Source: JBFGFG01 sp041627475
Lineage (GTDB): Bacteria; Actinomycetota; Nitriliruptoria; Nitriliruptorales; Nitriliruptoraceae
DNA: 7,454 nt
Reading direction: 5' to 3'
Assembly: GCA_041627475.1 (NCBI GenBank)
Contig: JBFKQZ010000159.1
Location: 1-7,454 of the forward strand
The notes beneath the pieces were generated by a model. That model searched no databases and was not told where the DNA came from. It saw nothing but the letters and a program-made list of their open reading frames with translations. The position numbers and the translations under genes are program-made. This document shows, piece by piece, positions 6,376-7,454 of this stretch (position 1 is the stretch's first letter; each line of letters opens with the position of its first letter).

Positions 6376-6395
6376 GGTCGGCGCGACAGCCGACC
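6376..6395 (-). terminator. 7-bp hairpin downstream of the Tad-type genes
   Basis: GGTCGGC (6376-6382) and GCCGACC (6389-6395) form a perfect 7-bp stem with a 6-base loop, about 28 bases past the stop of the last pilus gene and about 90 bases before the sortase start. It has no U-tract. It is the only clear structure in the 6285-6423 gap, where no confident promoter was seen. Confidence 0.4.
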
Positions 6396-6423
6396 GCGGC
6401 CACTCCCCGCACGGCTCCCACCG

Positions 6424-6765
6424 TCACCGGGACGCGGGCACGAGACGCGCAGCGGCCGTGGCACTGCGGTGGCCGACCCGGGTCAGGCGTGCGGTCGCGG
6501 CCGGCAGGTCGACGCGGACGGTGACGGTCACGGTCGGCCCACCACAGTCGCAGTGGACGAGCGCGGCCCCGCTCCCACGGACTGCCTCGCGCGCGGCCAC
6601 CCGTGGGGACCCGGCCCGACGGGCCGCGTGCGCGGCCGCCAGGGCGGCGGCGTCGGCGGCGTCCTGCGCCCGCACCTCTGCAACGAGCACACCGCCTGCG
6701 GCTGCGAGGACCACGGCGACCAGGACCACGGCCACCGTCGACAGCCCCAGGACCGTCGTGGTCAC
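6424..6765 (-). CDS. TadE-neighbourhood (Rv3654c-like) secretion-associated protein
   Basis: The 113-residue protein starts at GTG 6765, overlapping the stop of the preceding gene by four bases (GTGA), so translation is probably coupled. It has one N-terminal hydrophobic helix (about residues 5-29), then a segment of the type AEVRAQDAADAAALAAA typical of the TadE-neighbourhood/Rv3654c-like family encoded after tadE in actinobacterial Tad loci. A HCDC pair sits at 71-74. The C-terminal half reads as a single beta-rich domain (TVTVTVRVDLP). It is likely membrane-anchored and exported and takes part in Flp pilus assembly; the exact role is unknown. Confidence 0.8.
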   Translation of the reverse strand: MTTTVLGLSTVAVVLVAVVLAAAGGVLVAEVRAQDAADAAALAAAHAARRAGSPRVAAREAVRGSGAALVHCDCGGPTVTVTVRVDLPAATARLTRVGHRSATAAARLVPASR

Positions 6766-7103
6766 GGCAGCACCGCCGCCGGTTCGAGCGGGGCGACCGC
6801 CGACGCGTCGACGGTGTACGGCACCCCCGCGACGGCGCCGCTGACGACCACCTCCACGTGCACGACACTGCCACGGACGGCCACCGACGTCACGGCCCCC
6901 GGGTGCACGCCACGGGCCACGTACGAGGCCGCCGCCACCTCACCGGTCAGCGCCACCGTCCTCGCCGCCGCCCGCGCCGCGCGGACGACGGCCACGTGGT
7001 CGGCCACGACCGTGGTGGTGGCCAGGACGGCACCGACGAGCAGCACCACGAGCGGCAGCACCAGCACTGTCTCCAGTGCGACCGCCCCCGCCTCGGTCCT
7101 CAC
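6762..7103 (-). CDS. TadE-like pseudopilin
   Basis: The 113-residue protein starts at GTG 7103 and overlaps the preceding pilin stop by four bases. The N-terminus MRTEAG-AVALE matches a type IV prepilin-like signal: cleavage after G6 would leave glutamate at position +5 (E11), followed by a hydrophobic helix at about 12-33. Then comes the VVRAARAAARTVAL stretch characteristic of TadE proteins and a small beta-rich C-terminal domain. TadE and TadF pseudopilins act in Tad secretion and Flp pilus biogenesis at the membrane. The order pilin, TadE, Rv3654c-like is the standard actinobacterial arrangement. Confidence 0.85.
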   Translation of the reverse strand: MRTEAGAVALETVLVLPLVVLLVGAVLATTTVVADHVAVVRAARAAARTVALTGEVAAASYVARGVHPGAVTSVAVRGSVVHVEVVVSGAVAGVPYTVDASAVAPLEPAAVLP

Positions 7104-7285
7104 AGCCCCGCCAGTGTCCGGACCTGCCGCAGCACGGCGTCGAGCAGGTCCTGGACAGCACCACCCTGGGCCCAGCTGATCGCGACGCCGGTGATCGTCG
7201 CCCCGAGGACGGCCAGGAGGCCGTACTCGGAGACGAGCGACCCCGCCTCGTCGTCGTGGTCGGTGCGGTCCGGTCGTGGCCCCAC
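7100..7285 (-). CDS. Flp-like small prepilin (DUF4244/Flp type)
   Basis: The start is GTG 7285, five bases after a GAGGAG ribosome binding site (7291-7296), giving 61 residues. A longer reading from 7366 adds 27 residues and runs through the hairpin upstream. The N-terminus is a short hydrophilic leader ending DDEAG15, then SLVSEYGLLAVLG. Cleavage after G15 leaves Glu at +5 and Tyr at +6, the hallmark of Flp pilins. The hydrophobic helix is followed by a short amphipathic tail. Length and position beside TadE support the role of major pilus subunit, or the DUF4244 pilin-like protein of actinobacterial Tad loci. The prepilin peptidase is not in this window. Confidence 0.82.
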   Translation of the reverse strand: MGPRPDRTDHDDEAGSLVSEYGLLAVLGATITGVAISWAQGGAVQDLLDAVLRQVRTLAGL

Positions 7286-7290
7286 GGGAG

Positions 7291-7296
7291 CTCCTC
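7291..7296 (-). promoter_or_regulatory. Ribosome binding site of the Flp-like pilin gene
   Basis: GAGGAG on the minus strand with a 5-base spacer to GTG 7285 is the strongest Shine-Dalgarno match among the minus-strand genes. It fits high expression of a pilin and fixes the short start. Confidence 0.75.
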
Positions 7297-7320
7297 TGTT
7301 CGGTGCTGCCGGTCTACGAC

Positions 7321-7355
7321 GCTCGGGCCCGTGCGGCCGGCCGGACCGCACGAGC
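7321..7355 (-). terminator. Hairpin between the TadC-like and pilin genes
   Basis: The right arm CCGCACGAGC (7346-7355) pairs with TGCGG (7332-7336) and GCTCG (7321-7325), with a 6-base bulge. An alternative 7-bp stem is CGTGCGG with CCGCACG. It lies between the TadC-like stop (7370) and the pilin ribosome binding site. It may be a partial terminator or an RNA-processing/stability element that sets pilin mRNA apart from the upstream assembly genes. Confidence 0.5.
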
Positions 7356-7369
7356 GGTGTGGACAACGG

Positions 7370-7454
7370 TCAGGCGAGGGCGACGAGGAGGCCGTGCACC
7401 AGCGGCGCCGCGACCGTCAGGCCCGCGGCCGGCAGCAGGAGGAGCGTGGTCGGC
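7370..7454 (-). CDS. C-terminal end of a TadC-like (T2SS-F family) membrane protein, partial
   Basis: Only the last 27 codons and the stop (7370-7372) are in the window. They encode a hydrophobic tail (LLLLPAAGLTVAAPLVHGLL) ending in LVALA. A TM-rich protein ending just upstream of a Flp-like pilin and TadE is most often TadC or TadB, the inner-membrane platform of the Tad secretion system. The assignment rests mainly on gene order. Confidence 0.6.
   Translation of the reverse strand, partial: PTTLLLLPAAGLTVAAPLVHGLLVALA

Noticed and set aside
4746..6524. A long plus-strand open frame of 592 codons over the methyltransferase and sortase region
   Set aside because: Its translation is Arg/Gly/Val-rich without domains, while the opposite strand encodes clear SAM-motif and sortase-motif proteins; typical high-GC antisense artefact.
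7321..7355. Operator or attachment-site reading of the inverted repeat upstream of the pilin
   Set aside because: No integrase, regulator or duplicated core is visible nearby; an RNA hairpin is the simpler explanation.

Overview
The window is very GC-rich (around 70% or more by eye), with strong G/C third-codon bias, frequent GTG starts and 4-base GTGA gene overlaps. It carries a class E sortase, Tad/Flp pilus genes of the actinobacterial type, a DoxX protein and two YcnI-like (DUF1775) proteins. Together these point to a high-GC Gram-positive actinomycete (Actinomycetota). The genus cannot be fixed from the sequence alone.

The left half reads on the + strand. It starts inside a large surface protein (1-2210, 5' end outside the window). 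This is built of tandem ~91-residue bacterial Ig/cadherin-like repeats, each with a conserved cysteine pair, and ends in an LPATG wall-sorting signal. A perfect 10-bp hairpin separates it from a DoxX-family membrane protein (2250-2897). A second, 14-bp hairpin separates that from two consecutive secreted, membrane-anchored proteins with YcnI-like domains (3004-3717 and 3791-4723). The first keeps the N-terminal histidine expected of the copper-binding family and the second does not.

The right half reads on the - strand and converges on the left half at about 4724-4751, where a bulged hairpin could stop transcription from both sides. In transcription order from the right edge it holds the last 27 codons of a putative TadC-like (T2SS-F) membrane protein, a hairpin, a 61-residue Flp-like prepilin, a TadE-like pseudopilin, and a second TadE-neighbourhood protein (Rv3654c-like). 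After another hairpin come a class E sortase and, after a 23-bp tandem duplication at the sortase stop codon, a SAM-dependent methyltransferase of unknown substrate.

The common theme is the cell surface: wall-anchored repeat protein, sortase, Tad pilus assembly and exported domain proteins. Every gene is of a known family, and no clearly new system such as a defence island, CRISPR or mobile element is visible. The points worth a second look are the cysteine-bracketed repeats, the degenerate second YcnI-like paralog, the cysteine-containing insertion in the sortase, the LPATG substrate beside a class E enzyme, and the duplication at the sortase stop. No gene-free stretch exceeds 300 bases; the longest is the ~139 bases at 6285-6423.
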